From NCBI GenBank assembly GCA_934693165.1, contig CAKUUX010000006.1:60651-124650 (forward strand): a stretch of 64,000 nt of DNA. The letters run 5' to 3'. How positions within the stretch are numbered: the stretch's first letter is position 1; the number at the start of each line of letters is the position of its first letter. This stretch comes from an uncultured Candidatus Melainabacteria bacterium (GTDB taxonomy: Bacteria > Cyanobacteriota > Vampirovibrionia > Gastranaerophilales > Gastranaerophilaceae). The notes under the pieces were generated by a model. That model was not told where the DNA came from, did not search any database, and worked only from the letters and a program-made list of their open reading frames with translations. The translations under genes and the position numbers were made by a program. This document shows, piece after piece, positions 54,381 through 63,956 of this stretch.

Positions 54381-56168
54381 TTGAAAATTTTGCCAATTAG
54401 CAATTTTAGAAATCCAAAGAATAATGTATCTTTTGGTGAAGCCAGAGTTAATATTTTAGCAATGGGTGATTCGCATGGTCAAATCGAATCTTTACCTGCA
54501 GCTTTTGATGCAATTGAATACAAAAAAGCTGAAATATTTGAAGCTCCAAAAGAAAAAACTGCAGACAAACCTCAAATGCCTAAAAACTATCTAAATTTAT
54601 TCACTCATGCTGGCGATTATTTTATCAACCCTGCTAAAAGAGGTTTTATTGGCGATCCAAATGCAACAGCAGCAAGCAATCAAGTTAAACTATTAAATTC
54701 TTTTTTAACAGAGCTTAAAAAAGATGCTCCGGATTTAGAAGGTTATTATACATTAGGTAATCACTGCTTAGATGATGGTGATGAACTTGCAGTTAAAGAA
54801 TTATCAAAAGCAGATGTTACAACTCTTTTGACTAACGTAAATTTAAAAAATTCTAAATCTATCACAGATTTATCAGAAAAAGATCAAGAAAAATTCAAAG
54901 AACAAGCTATTCTTGAAATTCCAGATGACAAAAATCCAAACTTAAAACATAAAGTTTTAATGTTAGGTATGACAACTCCAAGCGTTGATTTTTATGTACC
55001 AAATCAAGTTAAAGGTCTTGATATCATTGACAGAAACGCTAAAAAAGACGTTCAATTAACAGAAAAAGATTTTACTAAATCTTATGAAAAATTAAATAAA
55101 ACTATCGGTGATTTCAAAAAAGATAATCCAAAAGGTGCTGTTGTATTATTAAGCCACAATGGTAACGCTGTTGCTGATATGATTGTTAAAAATGTTTCTG
55201 GTATTGACGTAATTATCAATGGTCATGACCACAAAAAAGAAAATCACATCGCAACAAATCCTACAACTGGTCATCAAACTTTAGTTGCATCTATGTATCA
55301 AAATAATAGAAAATTTAGCTCTATCAAATTACATTTTGATGATGATGGAAACTTAGATACAATTAAAAACAAAGATTTTTATACAGAAGACGTAGAAAAA
55401 GAAAAGAAAGCACAAGTTGCAACAAATCCTATTGAAGCAGGTAAAAAAGAAGTTAACCCTATTCAAGAAAAATTAAATGCATTATTAGGTGAAGACTTTA
55501 AACCAAGTGTATTCTTATCTGGACCTACAAATATTGAATCATTAAGCACAGATGGTATCAGAAATTCATCTAACTTATTAGCTAACTTCACATCAGATGT
55601 TGTTAAAGAACAATACGAAAAACACGGTGGCGAAGCTGATATCGTAGGTTTACAAACAGCAAGTATCCGTCAAAATTTACCAGTTAATGGTTGGACTAGC
55701 AATATCAAGTTATTAAACCTATTCTGTGGTAGAACAGTTGCTTTAGGCGCTTTACAAAAAGGTGAATTAAAAGGTGCTGAAATTACAAAATTTGTTATTG
55801 AAAACTACGGCGACAACATGAAAAACAGAAACCGTAACCCATTAGTTCAATACTCTGGTATGAAGGTTAACAAAGGTCAATTTGATAACTTATTAATGTC
55901 AGGTAATGCAACTATGAAGGATTATGCTGACTGCTTAGAAGTTAAAGATAAAGAAGGCAAATACCAAAAACTTGATTTGGAAAAAACATACAAAGTTGCT
56001 CTTCCAGAAGAATTATTCGTAGTTCCAAACGTTAAAACTTTAATGAATATGAAAGACAAATTCCAACCTACAGGTTACAATGCAGATGACTTGTTTATGG
56101 AATACGTTAAAGATAACGATTACAAAATTTCAATGGATAAATCAGCAGACGTAAGAGTAGTTGAATAA
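54381..56168 (+). CDS. 5'-nucleotidase-like metallophosphoesterase without Sec signal
   Basis: This 595-residue protein has metal-binding motifs GDSHGQ (D30, H32), HAGDYF (D79), GNHCLDDG (N127, H128) and NGHDHKKEN (about 281-289). A C-terminal nucleotidase domain follows (TDGIRNSSNLLANFTSDVV to QYSGMKVN). UshA-type enzymes are normally exported, but no signal peptide is seen. The start has the VSFGEA motif instead. I chose the TTG at 54381 because GGGG lies nine bases upstream. A GTG at 54366 is the alternative. Confidence 0.82.
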   Translation: MKILPISNFRNPKNNVSFGEARVNILAMGDSHGQIESLPAAFDAIEYKKAEIFEAPKEKTADKPQMPKNYLNLFTHAGDYFINPAKRGFIGDPNATAASNQVKLLNSFLTELKKDAPDLEGYYTLGNHCLDDGDELAVKELSKADVTTLLTNVNLKNSKSITDLSEKDQEKFKEQAILEIPDDKNPNLKHKVLMLGMTTPSVDFYVPNQVKGLDIIDRNAKKDVQLTEKDFTKSYEKLNKTIGDFKKDNPKGAVVLLSHNGNAVADMIVKNVSGIDVIINGHDHKKENHIATNPTTGHQTLVASMYQNNRKFSSIKLHFDDDGNLDTIKNKDFYTEDVEKEKKAQVATNPIEAGKKEVNPIQEKLNALLGEDFKPSVFLSGPTNIESLSTDGIRNSSNLLANFTSDVVKEQYEKHGGEADIVGLQTASIRQNLPVNGWTSNIKLLNLFCGRTVALGALQKGELKGAEITKFVIENYGDNMKNRNRNPLVQYSGMKVNKGQFDNLLMSGNATMKDYADCLEVKDKEGKYQKLDLEKTYKVALPEELFVVPNVKTLMNMKDKFQPTGYNADDLFMEYVKDNDYKISMDKSADVRVVE

Positions 56169-56258
56169 TTAATAACACTAACATTTTTACAAACCATAAA
56201 TCACACACAAAACACATACCTATAATTAATTATTCAAAACTACACGTCAGCTGAAAAA

Positions 56259-57854
56259 TCATATTTCTTCGTTAAAAATGATTGTATCACCTAATCTTAT
56301 AACAGTATCACCATTCGGAACAAATGAATTGTTATTTCGTTTTATCAAAACAATTAAGAAAGTATTTGATGGATTTATTTCTTTAATTGGTTTATTCAAC
56401 CATTCATGATGAGAATCAATATTTGTTTCTAAAAGAATAACTTCATTATCAAGTTCTTGCACAGTTGTTCCAACTGTAACCTCGTCACCACTTTCAATAA
56501 CAGTATCAGCTTTTGGAAAAATTCTCTTGCCATCTCTTTTGATATACAAAATCAATGCACCCTCTTCAAGGTTAATATCTTTAACTTTTGTATTACACCA
56601 TAGGTGAGAAGGACTTACAGTAAATTTATTTAGAGCGATAGAAGCTTCTTGTTGGTAATCATTAAAGGTTTTTCTAACATCTGCAAATTTATCAATCAAG
56701 TCATGCTTTTTGGCAACCAGAGGTAGAATCGAACCTTGAATTGAAACAGACAAAAACGAAACAACAAAAACAATATGGAATAAATCATATTTTAATGAAT
56801 CGCTTTGAGCAACAACCAATAGTGCAAATACAATTGATGCAGCACCTCTTAATCCTGCCCATGACATAAAGTATAATTGATTAAACTTAGCTTTAAATGG
56901 TAACATTATAATACATAATGCAAGTGGTCTTGCAATAAATGATAAAAACATAGTTATTAAAAGTGCTGGAATAATAATTTCTGGAATTTTGTGTGGAAAA
57001 GAAAGAAACCCAATTAGGAAAAATATCAGAACTTGACAAAGAGCTGTTATACCATCAAAAAAGTGAATCATTCTTATTTTGTTTTTAATTTTACTGTTTC
57101 CAATTATAATCCCTGCTATATATACGCTTAAATAACCATTTCCACCAATTAATTCAGGAATAGAAAACGCAGCAAGAGCTGTTGCTACAATAAATAAAGA
57201 ATCTGTTCCTTCAATTAATAGTCTTGTTTTTCTAAAAACATAAACAGCAAATATAGCAATTAAAATACCAAACGAAATGCCGAAGAAAAGTTGCTTAAAA
57301 AGCATCGGCGTAATACTCATTACATCGCCACCTTTTAATAAAATCAACCCTAACATAGTTAACATATAAGCAAAAGGGTCATTACTACCACTTTCCATCT
57401 CTAAAATTGGCGCTGTATTGTATTTAAGGTTTAATTGCTTTGAACGTAAAATTGAAAAAACTGATGCAGCATCTGTTGAACTAATAATTGCACCGATTAG
57501 AAAACTTTCTGCAAAAGACATATTTAAAATATAAAAACAGAAAATTGCACAAAACCCTGCTGTGAAGATTGTTCCAAAAGAAGATAATAAACATGCCTGA
57601 AGTGTAACTTTTTTATTTTCAGGTTTTTTGGTACAAAATCCACCATAGAATATTATAAAGATTAGACCAATAGAACAAAGTTTTGAGGTTAAATCATAAT
57701 CATCAAAAGAAATTTTTAAAATTCCGTCACAACCGAAAAGCATTCCTAAAAACATGAAGAAAACAAGAACAGGAAGCCCAATTTTACTAGAAAACTTGTT
57801 TGTAACTATACATAAAAATATTACTATTGCTGAAAAAAGAATGATTGACGCCAT
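56259..57854 (-). CDS. K+/H+ or Na+/H+ antiporter, NhaP2/CvrA-like
   Basis: This 531-residue CPA1-type exchanger has about 12 helices, with ISSTDAASVFSILRS and the ion-binding EMESGSNDPFAYML, then two regulatory TrkA-C-like domains in the last 140 residues (ALILYIKRDGKRIFPKADT, TFLIVLIKRNNNSFVPNG). The ATG at 57854 has AGAGG five bases upstream and matches the NhaP2 start. It exchanges potassium or sodium for protons. Confidence 0.9.
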   Translation of the reverse strand: MASIILFSAIVIFLCIVTNKFSSKIGLPVLVFFMFLGMLFGCDGILKISFDDYDLTSKLCSIGLIFIIFYGGFCTKKPENKKVTLQACLLSSFGTIFTAGFCAIFCFYILNMSFAESFLIGAIISSTDAASVFSILRSKQLNLKYNTAPILEMESGSNDPFAYMLTMLGLILLKGGDVMSITPMLFKQLFFGISFGILIAIFAVYVFRKTRLLIEGTDSLFIVATALAAFSIPELIGGNGYLSVYIAGIIIGNSKIKNKIRMIHFFDGITALCQVLIFFLIGFLSFPHKIPEIIIPALLITMFLSFIARPLALCIIMLPFKAKFNQLYFMSWAGLRGAASIVFALLVVAQSDSLKYDLFHIVFVVSFLSVSIQGSILPLVAKKHDLIDKFADVRKTFNDYQQEASIALNKFTVSPSHLWCNTKVKDINLEEGALILYIKRDGKRIFPKADTVIESGDEVTVGTTVQELDNEVILLETNIDSHHEWLNKPIKEINPSNTFLIVLIKRNNNSFVPNGDTVIRLGDTIIFNEEI

Positions 57855-57929
57855 AAAAACCTCTGTTATACAAGAATAACATACCATTAGAGTTCTGGCA
57901 ACAGCTGTTATTTCTATCTTTACAAGAAA

Positions 57930-57958
57930 TTTATAAAATCAAATCTTCATGTTAAAAT
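57930..57958 (+). promoter_or_regulatory. Promoter of the restriction gene cluster
   Basis: TTTATA (57930-57935), 17 bases and TAAAAT (57953-57958). The predicted transcript starts at about 57965, on the ATG of the small gene. Confidence 0.45.
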
Positions 57959-57964
57959 AGATTT

Positions 57965-58123
57965 ATGATTACAAGAGAAGTAAACGACTGGCTGAAAAAA
58001 TTAGAAACAACAAATTACCCAATGGAAGAAGCAATGAAAGATTTGGCTGAATTTTCAAGATACCTTTCACGAGAAGATTTGATTTTTATTAAACGTAAAT
58101 TAAAAAACATCTTTCATTTGTAA
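57965..58123 (+). CDS. Small protein upstream of the restriction gene
   Basis: This 52-residue charged helical protein (starts MITREVNDWLKKLETTNYPM, ends KRKLKNIFHL) has its stop codon followed at once by GGAG and then the ATG of the next gene, so the two are translationally coupled. It lacks a ribosome site of its own, and the predicted transcript start falls on its ATG. It is too short and featureless to assign. A leader peptide or a small R-M accessory protein are possibilities. Confidence 0.5.
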   Translation: MITREVNDWLKKLETTNYPMEEAMKDLAEFSRYLSREDLIFIKRKLKNIFHL

Positions 58124-58131
58124 GGAGTGCT

Positions 58132-59691
58132 ATGGGAAGCAATAAAGACGGCTTTAAAAATGAAAATGATATAATTGAATACATAAATCAAGTAAAAAAC
58201 TTTAATGACATGAACGATAATATTAAAAGTTTTTTATCATTTTTGTTTGATAACATAAATTTAAATGGTAAAACTATTTCTGCCTCTAAACCAAAGAATT
58301 TTTCAAAAAATATAAAACCAGATATTATTATTTCAACATCCAATATAACAAAATATGTAAGCCTTAAAAAAGGTAGTGGAAATAGTGTTCATCAGGAGAC
58401 TCTTTCCGATTTTGAAAAATTTTTAACCTCAACAAGAATAAATAAGCAAACAATTCAATATTTAAAAGAATTTCATTATGCTGATGGAACAATTGATGGA
58501 ACAGGTTCAAAAAGAATTAATGCGAAAGATTTTACAAAAAAATATCCTGACAAAATAAAACAAATAAGTTGTGATTTCAATAATCCTGAAATATTGAGAA
58601 TTTTAATTAATAGATTTTTGTTTACAGGGACTCTTGATAATGCTCCTAAAGTTGATGCTATTTACCATGGAACAGTGTTTAGTGGTCATTGGGCTACAAG
58701 TAAAGAAGTTCTTGAATATCTATTAAAAATATCTCAAAAAGATGATAGAGTTTCATTTTCACACTTAGTATATCAACCTTGGAATAGATGCTTAAACTTT
58801 AATCCTAAAACAGAAAATAGAAGACACACAATGCAAATAAAATGGGCTTCGTTGGAAAAGGATTTAGTGACAATAGAACAAGAACATCTACGAATTCCTT
58901 CTAATAGGGGCACAAAGGAAGGTAATGAACAAGAAATAGAACTTGTCAAAAGATATAATAAAAACTCAAAAGACGAGTTGTTTAAACTGTATAACCAAAA
59001 CATTGTTTGTAATTTTGATAAAAAAATCTATCTTTGCCGTGTAGTTACAAAGCAACTTTCAAAATTAAGCAATCAGAAAGTTATGACCAGAGCAGATGTG
59101 TTTGCAATTACAGTAAATAAAAACATAGATAATATATTAGCAAAAACAGATTATTACCTAGATGAAAATATTCTAAAGGACAACAATATCTGCTATAGTG
59201 CTATTGAAAAATCTGGAATTTCTATAAAATTAAATGATTCAAAAAATTTTCAAATTTTAAAATTAACACCAAACAGTTTTAAAACTTTGTTTGGGAATTA
59301 CGAACTTGGAGCAGGAGCAAGTTTATTTTGTAAAAATGAAATTGAATTAGGAAAAAATAAAGATGTTATAGAAGGTTGGAAAACATCATTATCAGGTATG
59401 CAAAATTATTTTAAGGATTTAAAATTAGAAAAAGGTTTTGATTTAAATTCAACTGTATGTAAAAAAGTTAAAACCTACTCAGAAAATGAAATTAAAACCA
59501 TTATAGACAATTCAAAAGATTTACAAGCAAAGATTTTTAATGGAATTGGTTTATACAAAGAACCTTATACTGCCTATTATTTCTTTTGCAATGAATGTTT
59601 AAAAAAACTTGATTACATTCCTTTTCAAATAACTACAGGTTCTGGTCGCTCAAAACATATATATACTCTTGTTCTTAAGCCAAAGATTTAG
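58132..59691 (+). CDS. Probable type II restriction endonuclease
   Basis: This 519-residue protein is not a family I can name. Its convergent partners are two m5C methyltransferases, the usual context of a restriction enzyme. A possible PD-(D/E)XK-type core is PDIII (D64) followed by YVSLKKGSGNSVHQE (75-89) with K79/K80 and E89, although the usual acidic residue before the lysine is serine. Near the C-terminus are ICNECLKKL-like cysteines and GSGRSKH. The reading ends 17 bases inside the methyltransferase gene. Nuclease activity is inferred from context. Confidence 0.7.
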   Translation: MGSNKDGFKNENDIIEYINQVKNFNDMNDNIKSFLSFLFDNINLNGKTISASKPKNFSKNIKPDIIISTSNITKYVSLKKGSGNSVHQETLSDFEKFLTSTRINKQTIQYLKEFHYADGTIDGTGSKRINAKDFTKKYPDKIKQISCDFNNPEILRILINRFLFTGTLDNAPKVDAIYHGTVFSGHWATSKEVLEYLLKISQKDDRVSFSHLVYQPWNRCLNFNPKTENRRHTMQIKWASLEKDLVTIEQEHLRIPSNRGTKEGNEQEIELVKRYNKNSKDELFKLYNQNIVCNFDKKIYLCRVVTKQLSKLSNQKVMTRADVFAITVNKNIDNILAKTDYYLDENILKDNNICYSAIEKSGISIKLNDSKNFQILKLTPNSFKTLFGNYELGAGASLFCKNEIELGKNKDVIEGWKTSLSGMQNYFKDLKLEKGFDLNSTVCKKVKTYSENEIKTIIDNSKDLQAKIFNGIGLYKEPYTAYYFFCNECLKKLDYIPFQITTGSGRSKHIYTLVLKPKI

Positions 59692-60703
59692 ACTTTTTAT
59701 TTGAATTTATATTAATAGGTGTAACTTTAGAATATAAATTTTTATCAAACTCTGAGCTATCTAATAAATTAACTAAATTGTACGCTAGTTCGTTAATTAC
59801 AGGAACAACTACACTGTTACCGATTTGTTTATATGCTGTTGAACCAGTACCGATTTTATATGTTTTTGGATAACCCATAATTTGTAAACATTCTTTTTCT
59901 GTCAACTTTCTCATTTGAGAAACAACTATAGGCACATTATTTCCACCTGTTCCCATTTTAGCTGTTAAACAAGGAGAAATACCGTCACATTTAAATTGGC
60001 ATCTTGAAGGTCTAACTTCATAAGCCAAAGTATCAGAATTAATAGTAATATCTTTTAGTTTTACAAATTTATTAATGTGTGATTTACAAATATCTGAAAT
60101 TTCGTAATTTTCACTTTTCAAATTAGAATTTATTATTGATGCTAATGTTTTTGTTAGATTTTTTCTAGTAGGAAAAGAATAATCCTCAATATTAAGACCT
60201 AAATCATTTCTTATTCCAACGCAATACCATCTCTCTCTATGTTGTGGAATTCCAAAATCTTTAGCATTAAGAACTCTATATTTAAAAGAGTAATTTAATT
60301 CTTCTAAGGTTTTTTCAATTATTTTTAATGTGTTTCCATTGTCATGGTTTGTAATACCCTTAACATTCTCTAGGATAAAAGCTTTTGGTTGTTTTTCTTT
60401 TAAAATTCTAGCAACTTCAAAAAACATTGTTCCTCGTTTATCTTGAAATCCTAATCTTTTACCTGCAATCGAAAAAGATTGACATGGAAAACCTGCGCAT
60501 AAAATATCATGGTCTGGAATATCAGTCGTATTTATTTTTGTTATATCCCCACTTGGTAAGTCTTTAAAATTTTCAGCATAGACATTTGCAACTTGTTTAT
60601 CAATTTCTGAACTAAAAACACAAGTACAATTTTGATTTTCAAAGGCTATTCTAAAACCACCTAAACCAGCAAATAAATCAATAAATTTATAATGTTTATT
60701 CAT
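59675..60703 (-). CDS. DNA cytosine-5 methyltransferase 1
   Basis: This 342-residue enzyme has motif I DLFAGLGGF (9-17), the catalytic cysteine in AGFPCQSFSIAG (C74), motif VI LENVKG (111-116), motif VIII QHRERW, and motifs IX/X at the end (QIGNSVVVPVI). The target recognition region lies at about 180-265. It overlaps the second methyltransferase gene by eight bases. Confidence 0.95.
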   Translation of the reverse strand: MNKHYKFIDLFAGLGGFRIAFENQNCTCVFSSEIDKQVANVYAENFKDLPSGDITKINTTDIPDHDILCAGFPCQSFSIAGKRLGFQDKRGTMFFEVARILKEKQPKAFILENVKGITNHDNGNTLKIIEKTLEELNYSFKYRVLNAKDFGIPQHRERWYCVGIRNDLGLNIEDYSFPTRKNLTKTLASIINSNLKSENYEISDICKSHINKFVKLKDITINSDTLAYEVRPSRCQFKCDGISPCLTAKMGTGGNNVPIVVSQMRKLTEKECLQIMGYPKTYKIGTGSTAYKQIGNSVVVPVINELAYNLVNLLDSSEFDKNLYSKVTPININSNKKSKSLA

Positions 60704-61757
60704 TTATTTTGCCTCCATTATTTAAATTTTTGCTTATTTCTTGTGCTATAGCCATTCCTAATAGTGGAGGAACAGCATTTGCTAATTGTTGATGTTGGTC
60801 AGATTTATTACCTTTTATTATAAAATCATCATCAAAAGATTGAAGTCTTGCAACTTCTCTTACTGTTGGTGTTCTATCAGCAAAAGGGTGAATTAACATA
60901 GATTTTGTTGCATGTTTAATAGTAATAGATGGTTTTTTTGAATCTAGTCTTCTGTAATTATTGCTGTGAGTACCTCCACCTTGTCCCAATTCAAGTGGAA
61001 TATCTTGCCAATTTCCTCCTTGTGGAACGCAAGACATTCTTTTTGTTATCAATTCGTTATGATGGATTGGTTCGTGGTTGTAAATAGAAGCTTTTCCACT
61101 CATCAATTTTTGATATTGTGTTTTAGGTGCTAAATATTTATTACCAGAAATAGGTATATTCCCTAGAGCATCACCTACTGTTACGTAATTTTCTATCGTA
61201 TATTTTTCTTTAGGATATGTTAGAGGGTAATTTTTGCTTATCATAAAAATTACGCGACGTCTTTGTTGTGGAACTCCATAATCTGCTGCGTTTAAAACTT
61301 TATATTGTACATTATAGCCAATTCTATTAAATTCTTCTTTTATTAATGTCTTAATATCATAACCTTCAGCATTTGACATAGACAATAAACCAACAACATT
61401 TTCAACAACAACATATTTTGGTTGGATAATGTTTGTAATTCTTACAACTTCTTTAAATAAACTATTACGCTTATCATCAATATTTCGCTGACCAGACATG
61501 CTAAAACCTTGGCAAGGAGGCCCTGCAATAATCACATCAATCTTATTTTTATATTCATCCCAATATTTTTCGTCCATTTGAGTTAAATCTTGATTAATAA
61601 GTTTTGTATTGCTATGATTTACAGCAAAAGTTTCAAGGGCAGTATTCCATATATCAACACCAACTACCACTTCAAAATCGTTAGTTTTTTCAAAACCATA
61701 GGAAAAACCACCAATGCCACAAAATAAATCTATAACTTTATACTTTTTATCTAGCAT
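60696..61757 (-). CDS. DNA cytosine-5 methyltransferase 2
   Basis: This 353-residue enzyme has motif I DLFCGIGGFSYGFE (10-23), the catalytic cysteine in AGPPCQGFSMSGQ (C82), ENVVG (119-123), QQRRRV and QLANAVPPLLG. Its recognition region differs from that of its neighbour, so the two probably methylate different strands or sites of one recognition sequence. It is the first gene of the pair, behind a good promoter. Confidence 0.95.
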   Translation of the reverse strand: MLDKKYKVIDLFCGIGGFSYGFEKTNDFEVVVGVDIWNTALETFAVNHSNTKLINQDLTQMDEKYWDEYKNKIDVIIAGPPCQGFSMSGQRNIDDKRNSLFKEVVRITNIIQPKYVVVENVVGLLSMSNAEGYDIKTLIKEEFNRIGYNVQYKVLNAADYGVPQQRRRVIFMISKNYPLTYPKEKYTIENYVTVGDALGNIPISGNKYLAPKTQYQKLMSGKASIYNHEPIHHNELITKRMSCVPQGGNWQDIPLELGQGGGTHSNNYRRLDSKKPSITIKHATKSMLIHPFADRTPTVREVARLQSFDDDFIIKGNKSDQHQQLANAVPPLLGMAIAQEISKNLNNGGKINE

Positions 61758-61775
61758 ATCCCCTTACCCAAACGT

Positions 61776-61804
61776 ATTATATAATAAATATTGACTGTTG
61801 TTAA
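61776..61804 (-). promoter_or_regulatory. Promoter of the methyltransferase pair
   Basis: On the minus strand TTAACA (61799-61804), 17 bases and TATAAT (61776-61781). Near-consensus, about 20 bases before the first methyltransferase start. Confidence 0.7.
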
Positions 61805-61829
61805 ATACGCTAAGAAAAGTTAATATATG

Positions 61830-63458
61830 CTACGTTCCATAGTATTCGATTGCATCAAGGTCATTTTTCCAATTCATTGCATCATGGATTTTTGCAATTG
61901 TTTCTGGAAAATGTTGTTGTAAGTACTGAGCACGAACACCTAAAGAAATTTTTCCGTCAGAAATAGCATTTGTAATAGCATTTGATTCCGCAACTACCTC
62001 TGCTAAACCACCCCATTCACCACCATAGTGACCTTTTGCCTGTGTAAAGTATGAAACATGCTTACGTTCTTCGTCTGAATGGTATTTATTAAAAGTTTCA
62101 CGTTCTTTTAAATATGTTTCTTTAATATCTTTATTGCCTGTAAACATTTTATTTTCACCAAGCAATTTTTCTCTGTATGTTTTTTGTTTTTGAGCATCCT
62201 TTGCATGACCTAATTCGTGCAAGAATACGAACAAATCACCCATTATAGAAACTTCTTTTGATACAGGCGAAAATCCAGCTTGATATATACTATCTGTGCT
62301 TTCCATTTTACCTATATTTTCAACAGTTTCAAACAATTCATGACCTGGAACTTTTTTCATCAAGTTGATTAAACTTTTTTGGTCACCTTTAAATTTATTT
62401 TCAAACACTATTGAAGCTTCTTTATTGTGGTGCAAATCTTTTACAGTAAGCTTTTTATCATCTGTTTTAATATCATATTTATAACCATTATTTGAAGAAA
62501 CAAAATGATTGTCGTCTATAACCTCAAAACTTTGAGAAACACCCATTAAAATTTTGCCGTCTTTGTTTGTAATTTTGTAATCCATAATACGATTACCTTG
62601 TGGATCGTCCTCGTACAAGAATTGAGTTCTTGTACCATTATCAGACTTTATATCACGTTTAATCGTTTTGATACCTGTTCTTTTATCTAAAGTTGCTTTA
62701 GAAACTTGTTTTGTTTTTCCATTTGCGTACGTATAGTTAATGTCATAAACACCCTCAACTTCAGATGGAATCATAACTTCTTTTCTGAGCATGTTGCCAT
62801 TTTTATCATTTTTCACAACAGTTTGTTCAAGAATATTGTACTTTATTTTGTCATAATCATAACGTTTTTTTACTGTTGTAACTGTATTATTTCTAAAATC
62901 GAATTCTTTCTTTATATCATCCTTTACACTACTTAAATCGTGCTCTGTTTTAGCTATCATATCAGTACTTTTAGCATCAAATTTAAATTTGCCTTTATAG
63001 CCACATTTTAGAGAAAATTCTTTTTTAGGTTCATATTCATTTTGTTCAAATTCGTCTGGTTTTAGACCACTCGGCAATTTACTAATGGCTTTCAAAACTT
63101 TTTCGTTGAACTTATTATCTTTTAAATCTTTACCCATACGGTAAACCTTTTTCATATCTGACATTGTAAAATCAGTATTATCTTTAAACGTGTTCACCGT
63201 TTCAAAATCTAAAACTTTTGTAGCACATGAAATTTTGAAATCATTAACTTCTTCTTGTGAAAAACGAGGTTTCCCATCAGTATTTTTCATGCCAGCAACA
63301 ATATTTTCGGCTTCTTTCTCGTTCGGATTAGTAACCCCTTTTTTAGAAGACACAAAAACATCTTGAATAGGTTCATTCAAGTTTGCTAAAGGTTTGTTAT
63401 TATTATGTTTGACTGGATTAAATTTAGGTAAACCTACTTTAATGCCACCAATATTCAT
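61830..63458 (-). CDS. HExxH protein with strand-rich repeats, no Sec signal
   Basis: This 542-residue protein carries FLHELGHAKD (HELGH at 414-418), a zinc-metallopeptidase motif, and a possible third ligand in GLAEVVAESNAI. Residues about 185-350 are strand-rich with YD-repeat-like phrases (YDINYTYANGKTKQVSKATLD, YKITNKDGKILMGVS). The N-terminus MNIGGIKVGLPKFNPV resembles that of the other non-Sec effector-like proteins in the window. It may be an exported protease acting on host or rival targets. That is inference. Confidence 0.72.
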   Translation of the reverse strand: MNIGGIKVGLPKFNPVKHNNNKPLANLNEPIQDVFVSSKKGVTNPNEKEAENIVAGMKNTDGKPRFSQEEVNDFKISCATKVLDFETVNTFKDNTDFTMSDMKKVYRMGKDLKDNKFNEKVLKAISKLPSGLKPDEFEQNEYEPKKEFSLKCGYKGKFKFDAKSTDMIAKTEHDLSSVKDDIKKEFDFRNNTVTTVKKRYDYDKIKYNILEQTVVKNDKNGNMLRKEVMIPSEVEGVYDINYTYANGKTKQVSKATLDKRTGIKTIKRDIKSDNGTRTQFLYEDDPQGNRIMDYKITNKDGKILMGVSQSFEVIDDNHFVSSNNGYKYDIKTDDKKLTVKDLHHNKEASIVFENKFKGDQKSLINLMKKVPGHELFETVENIGKMESTDSIYQAGFSPVSKEVSIMGDLFVFLHELGHAKDAQKQKTYREKLLGENKMFTGNKDIKETYLKERETFNKYHSDEERKHVSYFTQAKGHYGGEWGGLAEVVAESNAITNAISDGKISLGVRAQYLQQHFPETIAKIHDAMNWKNDLDAIEYYGT

Positions 63459-63551
63459 GACTATTCCTTTAATACACTACTATTACATAAACACATTTAC
63501 TCAATATTTATTGCTATTTACAATGTAACAATTAAATATTTAAACAATAAA

Positions 63552-63577
63552 AAAGGCTCTGTTTTCACAGAACCTTT
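63552..63577 (-). terminator. Possible minus-strand terminator
   Basis: An 11-bp stem (AAAGGCTCTGT region, one wobble on the minus-strand RNA) followed on the minus strand by Ts. It may end transcription from the HTH gene at the right edge. Confidence 0.5.
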
Positions 63578-63628
63578 AACTTTATTTTATATTAGCTTTA
63601 TTTTACATTAGCTTAACTTAGGATTTTG

Positions 63629-63658
63629 TTTACAAATAGAGGGTTTGAGTGGTATAAT
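63629..63658 (+). promoter_or_regulatory. Promoter of the small gene at 63741
   Basis: TTTACA (63629-63634), 18 bases, and TATAAT with TGG extension (63650-63658). Two copies of a TTTATTTTA(C/T)ATTAGCTT word lie just upstream (about 63582-63615). Confidence 0.6.
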
Positions 63659-63740
63659 AGCATATTGTATTTAAGAGATTTTAAAAATATTTCTTGAATC
63701 AGCTAGTTATACGAATACAAACACAAAGGACATAAATTTT

Positions 63741-63956
63741 ATGTGTGCAAAATTATCGCTAAAAGTTTTAGAAAACAAAGTTTCTGACAGTAAATTATTA
63801 CTTTATAATATTCAAACTCTCTTAAAAATGGGCGCTCTTTCTTCTGATTCAGGCATTATTGATTCTGATTTGCAAACCTCAAAAGAAGATTACTATAAAC
63901 TTCTAAAAACAATTAATTTAGAAGTTCAAAAGGTCATTAAAATTCTAGATTACTAA
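63741..63956 (+). CDS. Hypothetical small helical protein
   Basis: This 71-residue protein is predicted to be two helices (KLSLKVLENKVSDSKLLLYN and SKEDYYKLLKTINLEVQKVI), without a signal or membrane segment. No family recognised. A good promoter and a ribosome-like AAAGGA upstream support it. Its stop overlaps the end of the facing HTH gene. Confidence 0.55.
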   Translation: MCAKLSLKVLENKVSDSKLLLYNIQTLLKMGALSSDSGIIDSDLQTSKEDYYKLLKTINLEVQKVIKILDY

